Shown: positions 1 through 7,304, counted from the stretch's first letter. The stretch is 64,000 nucleotides of DNA from Amycolatopsis nalaikhensis (GCF_030264295.1 NZ_CP127173.1:6393501-6457500), one strand, 5' to 3'. The notes: generated by a model not told the origin, from the sequence alone. Program-made: numbers and translations.

Positions 1-993
1 GTCGAGCTGGTAGATCACGTGCTGGCCGGTCACCAGCGTCGCCTGCACCGCCGTGTCGATCGCGATCGCCGCGATCGCCAGCAGGATGACGCTGTGCGCG
101 CCGAACCCGGCGAGCGCGAACGCCGCCGCGCACAGGGCGAACGCGCCCGCGGTGAGCCGCCGGCCGTGGCCGTGGTCCGACCACCGCCCGGCCAGCGGTG
201 CCACTGCGGCGCCGGCCGCGCCCGCCAGCGCGAACAAGCCGACGCCGAGCTGGGTGTAGTTGAACGGCGGCGCCGTCAGCACGAACGCGATCGTCGTCCA
301 GAACGCGCTGAACGCCCCGAACATCGCCGACTGGTAAAGCGCACGGTGGCGCAACGCGGGGTGTTTCTTCCACATGGCCAAAGTGGATCGCAACAGCTGT
401 CCATAGTGGACGTCCGTTTTGGGCGCCCGGCGCGGCAGGATGAAGCGCAGCACGACGGCGAGCGCGGCCATCGCCGCGGCCGAGATGAGGAAGACGACAC
501 GCCAGCTGGTCACCTCGGCCAGCAGGCTGGCGACGACGCGGGAAAGCAGGATGCCGAAGAGCAGGCCGCTGACGACGCGTCCGACGATCCGGCCGCGGAT
601 GGCGTCGGGCGAGATGTCGGCGGCGAAGGGGATGAGGATCTGCACGACGACCGACGCCGCCCCGACGACGAGTGACGCGACGAGCAGCACGACGAACCCG
701 GGCGCGACGCCGGTGACGACCAGCCCGGCGCAGGCGAGCGCGAGCAGGGCGGCGACGAGCCCGCGGTTCTCCCGGCGGTCACCGAGCGGGACGAGCAGCA
801 ACATCCCGGTGGCGTAGCCGATCTGGGTGGCGGTGACGACCCCACCGGCGGCGGCCTCGCCGACGCCGTAGGTGCCGCGCAGCTCGGCGAGCAGCGGCTG
901 GGCGTAGTAGAGGTTGGCGACGGTCAGTCCACAAGAGACGGCAAGCAGCAGCACCAGCCAGCCGGGTGGCGCCTGTTGCCTCGTGTCGGTCAT
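1..993 (-). CDS. MFS transporter, C-terminus cut by window edge
   Basis: A major facilitator superfamily proton-coupled exporter in the cytoplasmic membrane. The 331 codons present start at an ATG (MTDTRQQAPPGW) and contain about nine hydrophobic segments, the first beginning near residue 12, with the MFS loop element GDRRENRG between helices 2 and 3. The C-terminal helices lie outside the window. It is divergent from a CGNR zinc-finger gene 73 bp away, and the gap holds two copies of AACCGGTT, so the pair looks like an efflux pump with its regulator. The substrate cannot be told from sequence. The family call is secure; the local regulation is inferred. Confidence 0.85.
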   Translation of the reverse strand, partial: MTDTRQQAPPGWLVLLLAVSCGLTVANLYYAQPLLAELRGTYGVGEAAAGGVVTATQIGYATGMLLLVPLGDRRENRGLVAALLALACAGLVVTGVAPGFVVLLVASLVVGAASVVVQILIPFAADISPDAIRGRIVGRVVSGLLFGILLSRVVASLLAEVTSWRVVFLISAAAMAALAVVLRFILPRRAPKTDVHYGQLLRSTLAMWKKHPALRHRALYQSAMFGAFSAFWTTIAFVLTAPPFNYTQLGVGLFALAGAAGAAVAPLAGRWSDHGHGRRLTAGAFALCAAAFALAGFGAHSVILLAIAAIAIDTAVQATLVTGQHVIYQLD

Positions 994-1003
994 CGTGCCC
1001 CCT

Positions 1004-1049
1004 GGAACCGGTTTGATCGGTTCCCGACGGTACCAGTCAAACCGGTTCC
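1004..1049. promoter_or_regulatory. Two-site operator between MFS and CGNR genes
   Basis: GGAACCGGTTTGA (1004-1016) and TCAAACCGGTTCC (1037-1049) are exact inverted copies, each holding the palindrome AACCGGTT. Their centres are 34 bp apart, about three helical turns, so two dimers could bind on one DNA face. A partial third copy (CGGTTCC) lies between them. A site for autoregulation by the divergent CGNR protein is an inference. Confidence 0.6.
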
Positions 1050-1066
1050 GGCGTACTGTGACCCGC

Positions 1067-1603
1067 ATGACGGAGAGATTCCGCGCGGGAGCGGGCAGGC
1101 TGTGCCTCGACTTCATCCGGACGCTGCGCTACCGAGGCACGCCGTCGGAGCTGGAGGAACTCCCGGACGCGGCGGCGTGGGGAGCGTGGATCGACCAGCT
1201 GGGCCCGTTCTCGACGCCGGTCCACCCGGCATCGGCGGACGACGCCCGGGCGGTGCGAGAGGCGGTGCACGAGCTGCTCACGACATCGGCCCGCCCCTCG
1301 ACGCGGCGGCGGTTGAACCAGTTCGCGGCTCTGCCGGTACCTGCTCCTTCGTTGACACCGTCGGGCGAATTGCGTTGGCAGGCTTCGGATCCTGCGTCGG
1401 CGATGTTGTCGTTGCTGGCTCGGGACGCGCTGGATCTGGTGACGTCGCCGGAGTTCGCGCGGGTCCGGCGGTGCGCGGGTCCTGAATGCGGCGCGCTGTT
1501 CCTGGACACGTCGAGGCCGGGCACGCGGCGGTGGTGCTCGATGGAGATCTGCGGCAACCAGGCGAAGAAGTCGACATATCGAGCCAAGGCGGGCGCGTCC
1601 TGA
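1067..1603 (+). CDS. CGNR zinc-finger / ABATE-domain putative regulator
   Basis: A 178-residue protein of the CGNR zinc-finger family, usually regarded as stress-responsive transcription regulators. The N-terminal half fits the ABATE domain (RLCLDFIRTLRYRG near residue 9). The C-terminal zinc knuckle is complete: Cys136 and Cys141 (CAGPEC), then Cys157 and Cys162 followed by Gly-Asn (CSMEICGN) and a basic tail. The ATG at 1067 lies just after the inverted-repeat operator shared with the divergent MFS exporter. The likely role is control of that exporter and of itself; no ligand can be inferred. Confidence 0.82.
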   Translation: MTERFRAGAGRLCLDFIRTLRYRGTPSELEELPDAAAWGAWIDQLGPFSTPVHPASADDARAVREAVHELLTTSARPSTRRRLNQFAALPVPAPSLTPSGELRWQASDPASAMLSLLARDALDLVTSPEFARVRRCAGPECGALFLDTSRPGTRRWCSMEICGNQAKKSTYRAKAGAS

Positions 1604-1667
1604 CGCGCGGTTATGCGAACACGCGACTAGAACTCTCCGTGTCCTTGATGGCACCCTCCGCTGTCGA

Positions 1668-1673
1668 TACCGT
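1668..1673 (+). promoter_or_regulatory. -10 box TACCGT, probably leaderless
   Basis: TACCGT fits the actinobacterial TAnnnT -10 consensus and ends 6 nt before the ATG at 1680. Transcription should begin at or next to the start codon. No Shine-Dalgarno sequence is visible. Confidence 0.5.
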
Positions 1674-1679
1674 CCTCGC

Positions 1680-1874
1680 ATGGAACTGAAGAAGCTCGCC
1701 GGCGGGTGCGAATACGACAACTGCCCGGCCGTGCACTTGACCGACCGTGGGAGTGTCATCGTCATCGGGACGGCCGTCGATGACCAGGCGGGCCTTCGGG
1801 TGGGGCCGGGGGAGCAGGCCGTGGAGCTGCCGCTTGCTCTGTTGGAGGAGGCCGTGAGTGAGCTCGGACGCTGA
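1680..1874 (+). CDS. Small two-cysteine protein of a DUF6879/XRE cassette
   Basis: A 64-residue acidic protein beginning MELKKLAGGCEYDNCPAV. It carries one C-x4-C pair (Cys10, Cys15) followed by a short segment ending in TDRG and a hydrophobic beta-like stretch. It is not a typical DUF397 protein, though it sits where DUF397 genes often sit beside XRE-DUF5753 regulators. It appears to begin a leaderless operon: its stop overlaps the next start by 17 nt (1858-1874), and that gene in turn overlaps the XRE gene. Function is unknown. A small partner or antagonist of the regulator is possible but unproven. Confidence 0.65.
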   Translation: MELKKLAGGCEYDNCPAVHLTDRGSVIVIGTAVDDQAGLRVGPGEQAVELPLALLEEAVSELGR

Positions 1875-2382
1875 GCGGATCGCCGCTCTCTTCCGGGACT
1901 TCACCGCGTCCGCGTTTCGCCTCGAACTCCGGCAGACGTATCGGATCCCCGAGGAGCAGGAACGGCTTTCGAAGTTCCTGGCGGGTGAACCCAAGCCCGT
2001 GGTCGACGCCCCGTGGCGCCGCATGGTCCGAATGAAGACCGGGGCCGGCGCTTCGATGGTTCGCGCGAAGATCGTCAGGCGGCCGTTGACCGATTACACC
2101 CGTTTCCTGCTGACCTGGGGGATCCCGGACAACATCGAGGCGGGTGAACGCTACTGGATCGTCGACGACACGGACCGCTGTCTCGACCTCCCTGACCACG
2201 ACTTCTGGCTCTTCGACGACGAACACGTAGTCCGGCTGCGGTTCGCGGCCGACGGCAGCTTCCTCGGTCGTGACCTGGCCGCGGAGGCGGACCTCGGGCG
2301 ATACCGTGCGTGGCGGGACAACGCTTTGAGCCACGGAGTGCCTTTTGACGACTGGACCGCTGGAACCGGAGCTGCAGGCTGA
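1858..2382 (+). CDS. DUF6879-family protein
   Basis: A 174-residue soluble protein rich in aromatic and acidic residues, with the DUF6879 pattern: an N-terminal helix (LFRDFTASAFRLELRQTY), a central RFLLTWGIPDNIEAGERYW segment, and a C-terminal DFWLFDDEHVVRLRF block. The start is GTG 1858, inside the end of the preceding small gene. Its 3' end overlaps the XRE regulator by 38 nt, so the three genes form one translationally coupled unit. Proteins of this family are common beside XRE-DUF5753 regulators in Streptomyces and Pseudonocardiaceae, but no biochemical function is established. Confidence 0.72.
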   Translation: MSSDAERIAALFRDFTASAFRLELRQTYRIPEEQERLSKFLAGEPKPVVDAPWRRMVRMKTGAGASMVRAKIVRRPLTDYTRFLLTWGIPDNIEAGERYWIVDDTDRCLDLPDHDFWLFDDEHVVRLRFAADGSFLGRDLAAEADLGRYRAWRDNALSHGVPFDDWTAGTGAAG

Positions 2383-3208
2383 ACAGCGTGCGACGCTCGC
2401 CGAGTTGCTGAGGGAGCTGCGCCGCGCCGCGGGCTTGTCCGGCGAACGGCTGGCCGTCCGGTGTGCGATGAGCCAGGCCAAGATCAGCCGTATCGAAACC
2501 GGCAAGACCCTGCCGTCCGTGGTCGACGTCGAGCAGATCGTGCAAGCTTTGGGCGTGCCGGTCGACGACGCCGAACGCCTGTTGTCCCTGGCGCGGGTGG
2601 CGAACGTCGGGTACACGTCCTGGCGTTCGTCGGCGCGTGCCGGGAGCTGGCACCACCAGCGTGAGATCAAGGCGCTGCAAGAGGCGTCGACTGTGGTCCG
2701 CCAGTTCCTTCCGGCCATTCCCAGTGGGATCCTGCAAACCCGCGACTACGCTCGGCACGCACTGGCCTCGAGTGTGAAAGGCGCACCCGATCGTGATGTC
2801 GAGAAGATGCTCGACGTACGCATGGGCTGGAAATCGTCGCTGACCGGTTCCGGCCGGACTTTTCTCTTCGTCCTCACCGAGCAGGCGGTGACGTGGCGGC
2901 GAGCGCCGCTCGAAGTGATGGTCGGCCAGCTCGAGCACCTGGCGGAGACGGCTGCGCTCGACGCGGTCGACTTGGCGATCCTCCCTCGGACGGCGCAGGT
3001 TTTCGCTGCGCCTTTGAACATCTTCGTCGTCTACGACGAACGGTTGGTCACGGTCGAGCTCTTCTCCGGCGGTGTCGCCATGAGGGATCCCCGTGATATC
3101 GACTACCACCTCGAATTGTTCGATTTCTTCCGGTCGAAGGCGTTGCGGGGTGAAGAAGCGGTCGAATTTCTCCGATCGGCAGCAGACGACTTCCGTCGTG
3201 AGCTGTGA
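2345..3208 (+). CDS. XRE-family regulator with DUF5753 domain
   Basis: A 287-residue protein with an N-terminal XRE helix-turn-helix (about residues 18-72, including MSQAKISRIETGKTLPS) and a C-terminal DUF5753 (Scr1-type) domain beginning near residue 100 (QFLPAIPSGILQTRDYARHA). The start is TTG 2345, within the DUF6879 gene. Proteins of this architecture are DNA-binding members of a family often paired with small DUF397-type partners and implicated in Streptomyces developmental control. Here the partner position is held by the small two-cysteine protein and DUF6879. Targets are unknown; autoregulation of the cassette is a reasonable inference. Confidence 0.85.
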   Translation: MTTGPLEPELQAEQRATLAELLRELRRAAGLSGERLAVRCAMSQAKISRIETGKTLPSVVDVEQIVQALGVPVDDAERLLSLARVANVGYTSWRSSARAGSWHHQREIKALQEASTVVRQFLPAIPSGILQTRDYARHALASSVKGAPDRDVEKMLDVRMGWKSSLTGSGRTFLFVLTEQAVTWRRAPLEVMVGQLEHLAETAALDAVDLAILPRTAQVFAAPLNIFVVYDERLVTVELFSGGVAMRDPRDIDYHLELFDFFRSKALRGEEAVEFLRSAADDFRREL

Positions 3209-3275
3209 TCAGGCGGGCATTGGCGAAACAATGCGCATTCGCGAGTAGGTCTGGCGTGCGCTGATCGCGTCGTCC

Positions 3276-3281
3276 TAGTGT
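3276..3281 (+). promoter_or_regulatory. -10 box TAGTGT, probably leaderless
   Basis: TAGTGT fits TAnnnT and ends 6 nt before the ATG at 3288. GGAG at 3283-3286 is only one base from the ATG, too close to act as a ribosome-binding site. Confidence 0.5.
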
Positions 3282-3287
3282 CGGAGA

Positions 3288-3380
3288 ATGGAGAACATCA
3301 CTCGCACTTGTGGCGACTGCAAGGGAAAGGGCTGCGGAAGCTGCGATGGCACCGGCACGATCACCATTGTCGAAGACTGA
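3288..3380 (+). CDS. 30-residue zinc-ribbon mini-protein
   Basis: A very short gene, ATG 3288 to TGA 3380, encoding 30 residues with four cysteines in the pattern C8-x2-C11-x4-C16-x2-C19. The core CGDCKGKGCGSCDGTG resembles one and a half CxxCxGxG repeats of the DnaJ cysteine-rich domain, enough to bind a single zinc ion. A good -10 box lies 6 nt upstream, so it may be translated leaderless. It overlaps the following gene in another frame. The start context and the dense Cys/Gly pattern argue that it is real. Such mini-proteins are easily missed by gene finders. Confidence 0.6.
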   Translation: MENITRTCGDCKGKGCGSCDGTGTITIVED

Positions 3381-3705
3381 CCCGCTGCTGTGCCCCGGAT
3401 TCGTGCCTGAGGAATTTCACTTCGGCGGTAGAACACAGATGTTCTACCGTGCGCCATACCCGGCCGAAGGGCCGACCGAAGCCAGGGACGTGTCTGGACG
3501 CCGGGTGTGGATGTACATGTATGCGCACTTCGTCTTCAGCTGGCCTGAAGGAGCCTCGAACGTCCACGTCGGCCACGGGACGCTCGAAGGCCCGAAGATG
3601 ACCCTGTGGACCGACGTCCGGATCGCCGGGCGCTGGTCCGGCACAGTGCTCGCGGAGTTCGGCCGCGCCTGGGTGACGGAACACCTGGCGAAGTTCTCCG
3701 GGTGA
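3346..3705 (+). CDS. Conserved hypothetical protein, start uncertain
   Basis: An open frame of up to 131 codons (from ATG 3310). The part that looks like a folded protein begins near LCPGFVPEEFHFGG and has aromatic-rich beta segments (VWMYMYAHFVFSWPEG). I chose ATG 3346. TTG 3367 and GTG 3403 are equally possible, and the last would remove the overlap with the four-cysteine mini-gene. No ribosome-binding site decides it; coupling to the mini-gene stop at 3380 is plausible. I do not recognise the family and see no membrane segment or catalytic motif. A strong terminator follows. Confidence 0.55.
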   Translation: MAPARSPLSKTDPLLCPGFVPEEFHFGGRTQMFYRAPYPAEGPTEARDVSGRRVWMYMYAHFVFSWPEGASNVHVGHGTLEGPKMTLWTDVRIAGRWSGTVLAEFGRAWVTEHLAKFSG

Positions 3706-3713
3706 ACGGCGAA

Positions 3714-3742
3714 CGGCCCCCTCGGCTGCTCCGAGGGGGCCG
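3714..3742. terminator. Hairpin terminator between convergent genes
   Basis: A perfect 12-bp stem, CGGCCCCCTCGG (3714-3725) with CCGAGGGGGCCG (3731-3742), and a 5-nt loop. It lies between the hypothetical gene and osmC, which converge, so it can serve both directions. Confidence 0.8.
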
Positions 3743-3758
3743 CACCTGAATGCGAGCG

Positions 3759-4193
3759 TCAGTTGAGCGCCGCGTCCAGGGTGATCGTCGTGCCCGCCAG
3801 GGCCTTCGACACCGGGCACGTCTTCTCTGCCGTCTCCGCGTACTCCGCGAACTGCTCGGCCGTCACGCCCGGCACCGTGGCGCGCAGCGTGATCGCGATG
3901 CCGCTGATCTCGAAGCCGCCGCCCGCGGCCGGGCCGAGCGTTACCTCCGCGCTCACGTCGATCGAATCCGCCGTGATCTTCGCCGCCTCCAGGACGCCCG
4001 ACAGGTTCATCGCCAGGCACGACGAATGCGCCGCCGCGATGAGTTCCTCCGGGCTCGTCTGGCCGTCCGGGTTGCCCGCGCGGGTCGGGAACGACACCGC
4101 GAACGAACCCGCGTTGGACGAGTCCAGCGTGACCTCGCCCTTCCCGTTCTGCAGTCCGCCGACCCAGTGGGTGGTCGCGTCACGGCTGGGCAT
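3759..4193 (-). CDS. osmC: OsmC/Ohr-family hydroperoxide reductase
   Basis: A 144-residue thiol peroxidase that reduces organic hydroperoxides. Both reactive cysteines are present: Cys59 in AAHSSCLAM and Cys126 in KTCPVSKAL. The glutamate-containing SPEELIAAAH segment matches E. coli OsmC more closely than classical Ohr. An ATG 12 nt upstream (4205) is in frame, but the internal GGAGG five bases before ATG 4193 favours the later start. The gene overlaps the end of the upstream repressor gene by 14 nt, so the two are co-transcribed and probably induced by organic peroxides through that repressor. Confidence 0.9.
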   Translation of the reverse strand: MPSRDATTHWVGGLQNGKGEVTLDSSNAGSFAVSFPTRAGNPDGQTSPEELIAAAHSSCLAMNLSGVLEAAKITADSIDVSAEVTLGPAAGGGFEISGIAITLRATVPGVTAEQFAEYAETAEKTCPVSKALAGTTITLDAALN

Positions 4194-4638
4194 CAGGGCC
4201 TCCATGTGTGTAGGCGGTGGCCGACGCCGTCAGCCGCCGCAGGGTCGCTATCAGTTCGCGCCGCCCGGTGTCGTCGAGGCCCAGCGCGCAGCCGATCGCC
4301 GACGGGACACCCGCGGCGCGCTCGCGCACCGCCCGGCCCTCCTCGGTCAGGCTGACCACCACCGTGCGTTCGTCCGCGGGCAGCCTCGCCCGCGTCACCA
4401 GCCCGTTGGCCTCGAGTCGTTTGAGCAGCGGGGAAAGCGTGCCGTAGTCCAGGTGCAGCGCCTCGCCGATCTCCTTGACCGGCCGGTCGTCGGACTCCCA
4501 CAGCACCAGCAGCACCAGGTACTGCGGGTACGTGAGACCCAGCTCGCCGAGCAGGGGACGGTACGTGTCCGTCACCGCGCGCGACGCCGCGTAGAGCGCG
4601 AAGCAGGCTTGCTCTTCCAAGAGGAACTCGTCCGGCAC
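4180..4638 (-). CDS. ohrR: OhrR-type MarR repressor
   Basis: A 152-residue MarR winged-helix regulator closely resembling Bacillus OhrR: the sensing cysteine is Cys12 (EEQACFALYAASRA), followed by GLTYPQYLVLLVLWE and the recognition-helix region YGTLSPLLKRLEANG. Peroxide oxidation of the N-terminal Cys releases OhrR-type repressors from DNA. Only this Cys lies in the sensing position, and C-terminal resolving-Cys equivalents are not obvious. The gene is first in an operon with osmC, and a 15-bp dyad lies 17 bp upstream of its start. The family assignment is strong; the specific inducer is inferred. Confidence 0.9.
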   Translation of the reverse strand: MPDEFLLEEQACFALYAASRAVTDTYRPLLGELGLTYPQYLVLLVLWESDDRPVKEIGEALHLDYGTLSPLLKRLEANGLVTRARLPADERTVVVSLTEEGRAVRERAAGVPSAIGCALGLDDTGRRELIATLRRLTASATAYTHGGPDAQP

Positions 4639-4654
4639 GACCGCTAACCTAGCC

Positions 4655-4669
4655 CACGATTACATCGTG
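4655..4669. promoter_or_regulatory. Candidate OhrR operator
   Basis: CACGAT-TAC-ATCGTG is a perfect inverted repeat with 6-bp arms. It sits between divergent ohrR and the DinB-family gene, where an autoregulatory MarR site is expected. Confidence 0.6.
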
Positions 4670-4714
4670 CGCAAGGTATCGGAAGTGTCGTACCCCTCTG
4701 GCAGAGTCCCGCCC

Positions 4715-5215
4715 ATGACCGGACGACCCGAGCGCCCGAAGGTCCCGCTGACCGGCGGCGAGCGCGAGATCCTCACCAGCCAGCTCGACTACCTGCGCGC
4801 CACCGTCACGTGGAAGGCCCACGGCCTCACCGACGACCAAGCCCGGCGCGTCCACCTCCCGAGCGAGCTGACCACCGTCGCCGGGTTGGTGGGTCACCTG
4901 ACGCTCAACGAATGGTTCTGGTTCGCCGTCGTCGTCGACGGCGAGGAGGACACCTGGAAAGAGCGCCTCGAGGAAGACCCGGACGCCGAGTTCCGCACGG
5001 ACGCGCCGCTGTCCCGGCTGCTCGAGGACTACGCGCGGCAGTGCGAGCGCAGCCGGGACATCGTGGCGAACCGGGATCTCGACGACCAGGTCACCCACAA
5101 CGGCGAGACCTTCAGCGTCCGCTGGGTCCTCACGCACATGATCGAGGAGACCGCGCGGCACACCGGTCACCTCGATCTGCTGCGCGAGCTGACCGACGGC
5201 CTCACCGGGGAATGA
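4715..5215 (+). CDS. DinB-superfamily (DUF664) protein
   Basis: A 166-residue four-helix protein of the DinB/YfiT metal-dependent superfamily, which in actinobacteria includes thiol-dependent transferases. Histidines expected to bind metal are visible in LVGHLTLNEW and in the C-terminal RHTGHLDLLREL. ATG 4715 was preferred over an in-frame start at 4667, because the upstream extension is basic and covers the divergent operator; CAGAGT at 4702-4707 could be its -10 box. It is divergent from ohrR, which might link it to thiol stress, though that is inference. It converges on the next gene with a 14-bp overlap. Confidence 0.8.
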   Translation: MTGRPERPKVPLTGGEREILTSQLDYLRATVTWKAHGLTDDQARRVHLPSELTTVAGLVGHLTLNEWFWFAVVVDGEEDTWKERLEEDPDAEFRTDAPLSRLLEDYARQCERSRDIVANRDLDDQVTHNGETFSVRWVLTHMIEETARHTGHLDLLRELTDGLTGE

Positions 5216-5963
5216 CGCGCCGCGGCGGCAACGGGAAGAATCCGCTCGTCCGCTCGACGTAGTTCGCGTACGCCGGGCGCGTGCGGGCCATTCCCTTCTC
5301 CAGCATGGGTTTACCCGTCCCGCGGGCCAGGGTGAACGTCATCGCCACGGGGGAGAGGATCGTCGCCGCGCCCGGCCACGTCGAGCACGCCAGCAGGTAC
5401 AGGCCCCACCACACGCACGCGTCGCCGAAGTAGTTCGGGTGCCGCGTGTAGCGCCACAATCCCGTGTCGAGGACCCGGCCGCGGTTGGCGGGGTCCGCCT
5501 TGAACCGGCGCAGCTGCTCGTCTCCGATCGCCTCGAACGCGAAGCCGACCACCCACACCGCGACGCCCAGCCAGCCCAGGACGCCGATTCCCGTGCCGTC
5601 CACCGCGAACTGCACCGGCAGCGACACGAAGTACAGCACCACGGCCTGGAACAGGTACACGCGCAGGAACATCTTCAGCCGCCCGTGCCCCATCCGCGCG
5701 TACCGCGGGTCTTCGGGCAGCCTGTGGTTGCGCAGGTGCAGGTGCAGCGACAGGCGCACGCCCCAGACGACGGTCAGCAGGACCACGACGAGCCGCAGCG
5801 ACAGCGGGCCGTCGCCGAACGGGAAGGCGACCAGCGCGACGATCGCGAACCCGAGCCCCCAGAACGTGTCGATCGTGTCGTACCGCTTGCGGGCCAACGC
5901 GATCCCGAAGGTCACGACGATCGCCACGAGCGTGACGGCCGCGGTGACGAGCAGCTGCGGCAT
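5202..5963 (-). CDS. DUF1295 membrane protein (SigK-locus, Rv0446c-like)
   Basis: A 253-residue integral membrane protein of the DUF1295/steroid 5-alpha-reductase-like superfamily, with about seven hydrophobic segments and the conserved RHPNYFGD motif near residue 183. Its start ATG overlaps the stop of the upstream cyclopropane synthase gene (TGATG at 5963), so translation is coupled. In Mycobacterium tuberculosis the equivalent gene also lies beside ufaA1 in the SigK region. Modification of a membrane lipid together with that synthase is likely, but the substrate is unknown. Confidence 0.85.
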   Translation of the reverse strand: MPQLLVTAAVTLVAIVVTFGIALARKRYDTIDTFWGLGFAIVALVAFPFGDGPLSLRLVVVLLTVVWGVRLSLHLHLRNHRLPEDPRYARMGHGRLKMFLRVYLFQAVVLYFVSLPVQFAVDGTGIGVLGWLGVAVWVVGFAFEAIGDEQLRRFKADPANRGRVLDTGLWRYTRHPNYFGDACVWWGLYLLACSTWPGAATILSPVAMTFTLARGTGKPMLEKGMARTRPAYANYVERTSGFFPLPPRRVIPR

Positions 5964-7228
5964 CAGCACCACTCCCGCGTCGCGGGCATGCCGCTGACCC
6001 CGTGCTCGTCCGGCCGCACCGCCAGGATCTGGTCCACGCCCATCCGGTTCTCCTCGAACGCCAGCGCCCCGCCCACCAGGTACAGCCGCCAGACGCGGGC
6101 GCCGGTCTCACCGATCAGCGCCACGACTTCGGCCCAGTTCCGCTCCAGGGTCGCCGCCCAGGCCCGGACCGTCCACACGTAGTGCTCGCGCATCGCGTGC
6201 ACGTCCCGGACCTCCAGCCCGGCCGACTCCAGGTGGTCCAGCGTCCGGCCGACCGGCCGCATCGTCATGTCCGGCGCGATGTACCGCTCGATGAACGCGC
6301 CGCCGCCCGGGGCGACCGCGCCGCGCGACATCTGCTGGAGCAGCACCCGCCCACCCGGTTTCACCATGCGGTGCACCGTCGCCGCGTACGCCGGGTAGTT
6401 GACTTCGCCGACGTGCTCGCCCATCTCGATCGACGCCACCGCGTCGAACGGCGCGTCCGGCAGCTCGCGGTAGTCCTGGCGCCGCACCTCGACGCGGTCT
6501 TCGAGGTCGTGCTGGGCGAGGCGGCCGCGGACGTGCTGCAGTTGCTCGGCCGACAGCGTGATGCCGACGGCCTCGACGCCGTGGTGCTTGGCCGCGTGGA
6601 CCAGCAGCGAGCCCCAGCCGCAGCCGATGTCGAGCAGCCGCATCCCCGGCCGCAGCCCGAGCTTGCGGCAGATCAGCTCGAGCTTGTCGTGCTGCGCTTG
6701 TTCGAGGCTCTGCGACTCCGCGGTGAAGTACGCGCTGGAGTAGGCCATCGAGTCGTCCAGCAGCAGCTGGAACAGCGCGTTGCCGGAGTCGTAGTGGTGG
6801 GCGATGGCGGACTTGTCACGGCGCAGGCTGTGCAGCTTCCCGGACAGCCTGGCCTCTTCGGCGGGCGGCTTCGGCGGGAGGCCGACGACGCCGAGGCGGG
6901 CGGCCAGCCGGACGGCTTCGGCCCACTCGCGCGGGCCGAGCTTCCTCCGCCTGAGCTCACCCGCGCGGGTGAGGGACCAGATCCGGCGGAAGCCGTCCGC
7001 CAGGTCTCCTTCGACATCGAGGTCACCGGTGACGTAGGCGCGGGCGAGCCCCAGCTCGCCGGGCGCGTAGAGGAGGCGGCGCAGGGCGCGGCGGTTGCGG
7101 AGGACCACGGTGGGCGCGTCCACCGGCCCGGCGCGGGTCCCGTCCCAGGTGCGGAGGCCGACGGGGAGCTGCCCGCCGAGGAGGTTTCCGGCGAACGAGG
7201 CGAGGCGGTGCGCGGTGCTGTTCGGCAT
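5963..7228 (-). CDS. Cyclopropane-fatty-acyl-phospholipid synthase (UfaA1-like)
   Basis: A 421-residue SAM-dependent methyltransferase of the cyclopropane/mycolic-type family, which acts on double bonds of lipid acyl chains. The SAM site LLDIGCGWGSL is at residues 198-208, and the family sequence AHHYDSGNALFQLLLDD begins near residue 143. ATG 7228 was chosen because it fits the protein start MPNSTAHRLA and lies 6 nt after a -10 element; longer upstream readings run antisense through the divergent gene. Order and orientation match M. tuberculosis Rv0447c in the sigK neighbourhood. It is predicted to be transcribed leaderless by SigK RNA polymerase. Confidence 0.9.
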   Translation of the reverse strand: MPNSTAHRLASFAGNLLGGQLPVGLRTWDGTRAGPVDAPTVVLRNRRALRRLLYAPGELGLARAYVTGDLDVEGDLADGFRRIWSLTRAGELRRRKLGPREWAEAVRLAARLGVVGLPPKPPAEEARLSGKLHSLRRDKSAIAHHYDSGNALFQLLLDDSMAYSSAYFTAESQSLEQAQHDKLELICRKLGLRPGMRLLDIGCGWGSLLVHAAKHHGVEAVGITLSAEQLQHVRGRLAQHDLEDRVEVRRQDYRELPDAPFDAVASIEMGEHVGEVNYPAYAATVHRMVKPGGRVLLQQMSRGAVAPGGGAFIERYIAPDMTMRPVGRTLDHLESAGLEVRDVHAMREHYVWTVRAWAATLERNWAEVVALIGETGARVWRLYLVGGALAFEENRMGVDQILAVRPDEHGVSGMPATREWC

Positions 7229-7234
7229 GTCCGG

Positions 7235-7304
7235 GATTCGCTCCGCCCCCCGCGGCGGATTGGTGCGACCCCCCGCCAATCCGGACCCGGGGCGGCGGCG
7301 AAGT
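7235..7304. promoter_or_regulatory. Mirror-image divergent ECF (SigK-type) promoters
   Basis: Rightward: CCAATCC (7276-7282), 16 nt, CGAAGT (7299-7304), then 6 nt to GTG 7311. Leftward, on the minus strand: CCAATCC (7263-7257), 16 nt, CGAATC (7240-7235), then 6 nt to ATG 7228. The two -35 boxes form the inverted repeat CGGATTGG-N12-CCAATCCG. The elements resemble the mycobacterial SigK consensus as I recall it (-35 CCATCC, -10 CCGAAT). Both transcripts would be leaderless. Confidence 0.7.

Noticed and set aside
3310..3345. ATG 3310 as start of the hypothetical gene after the mini-protein
   Set aside because: The first 12 codons are Ala/Glu/Arg shadow of the four-cysteine gene with no ribosome-binding site; a later start is more likely.
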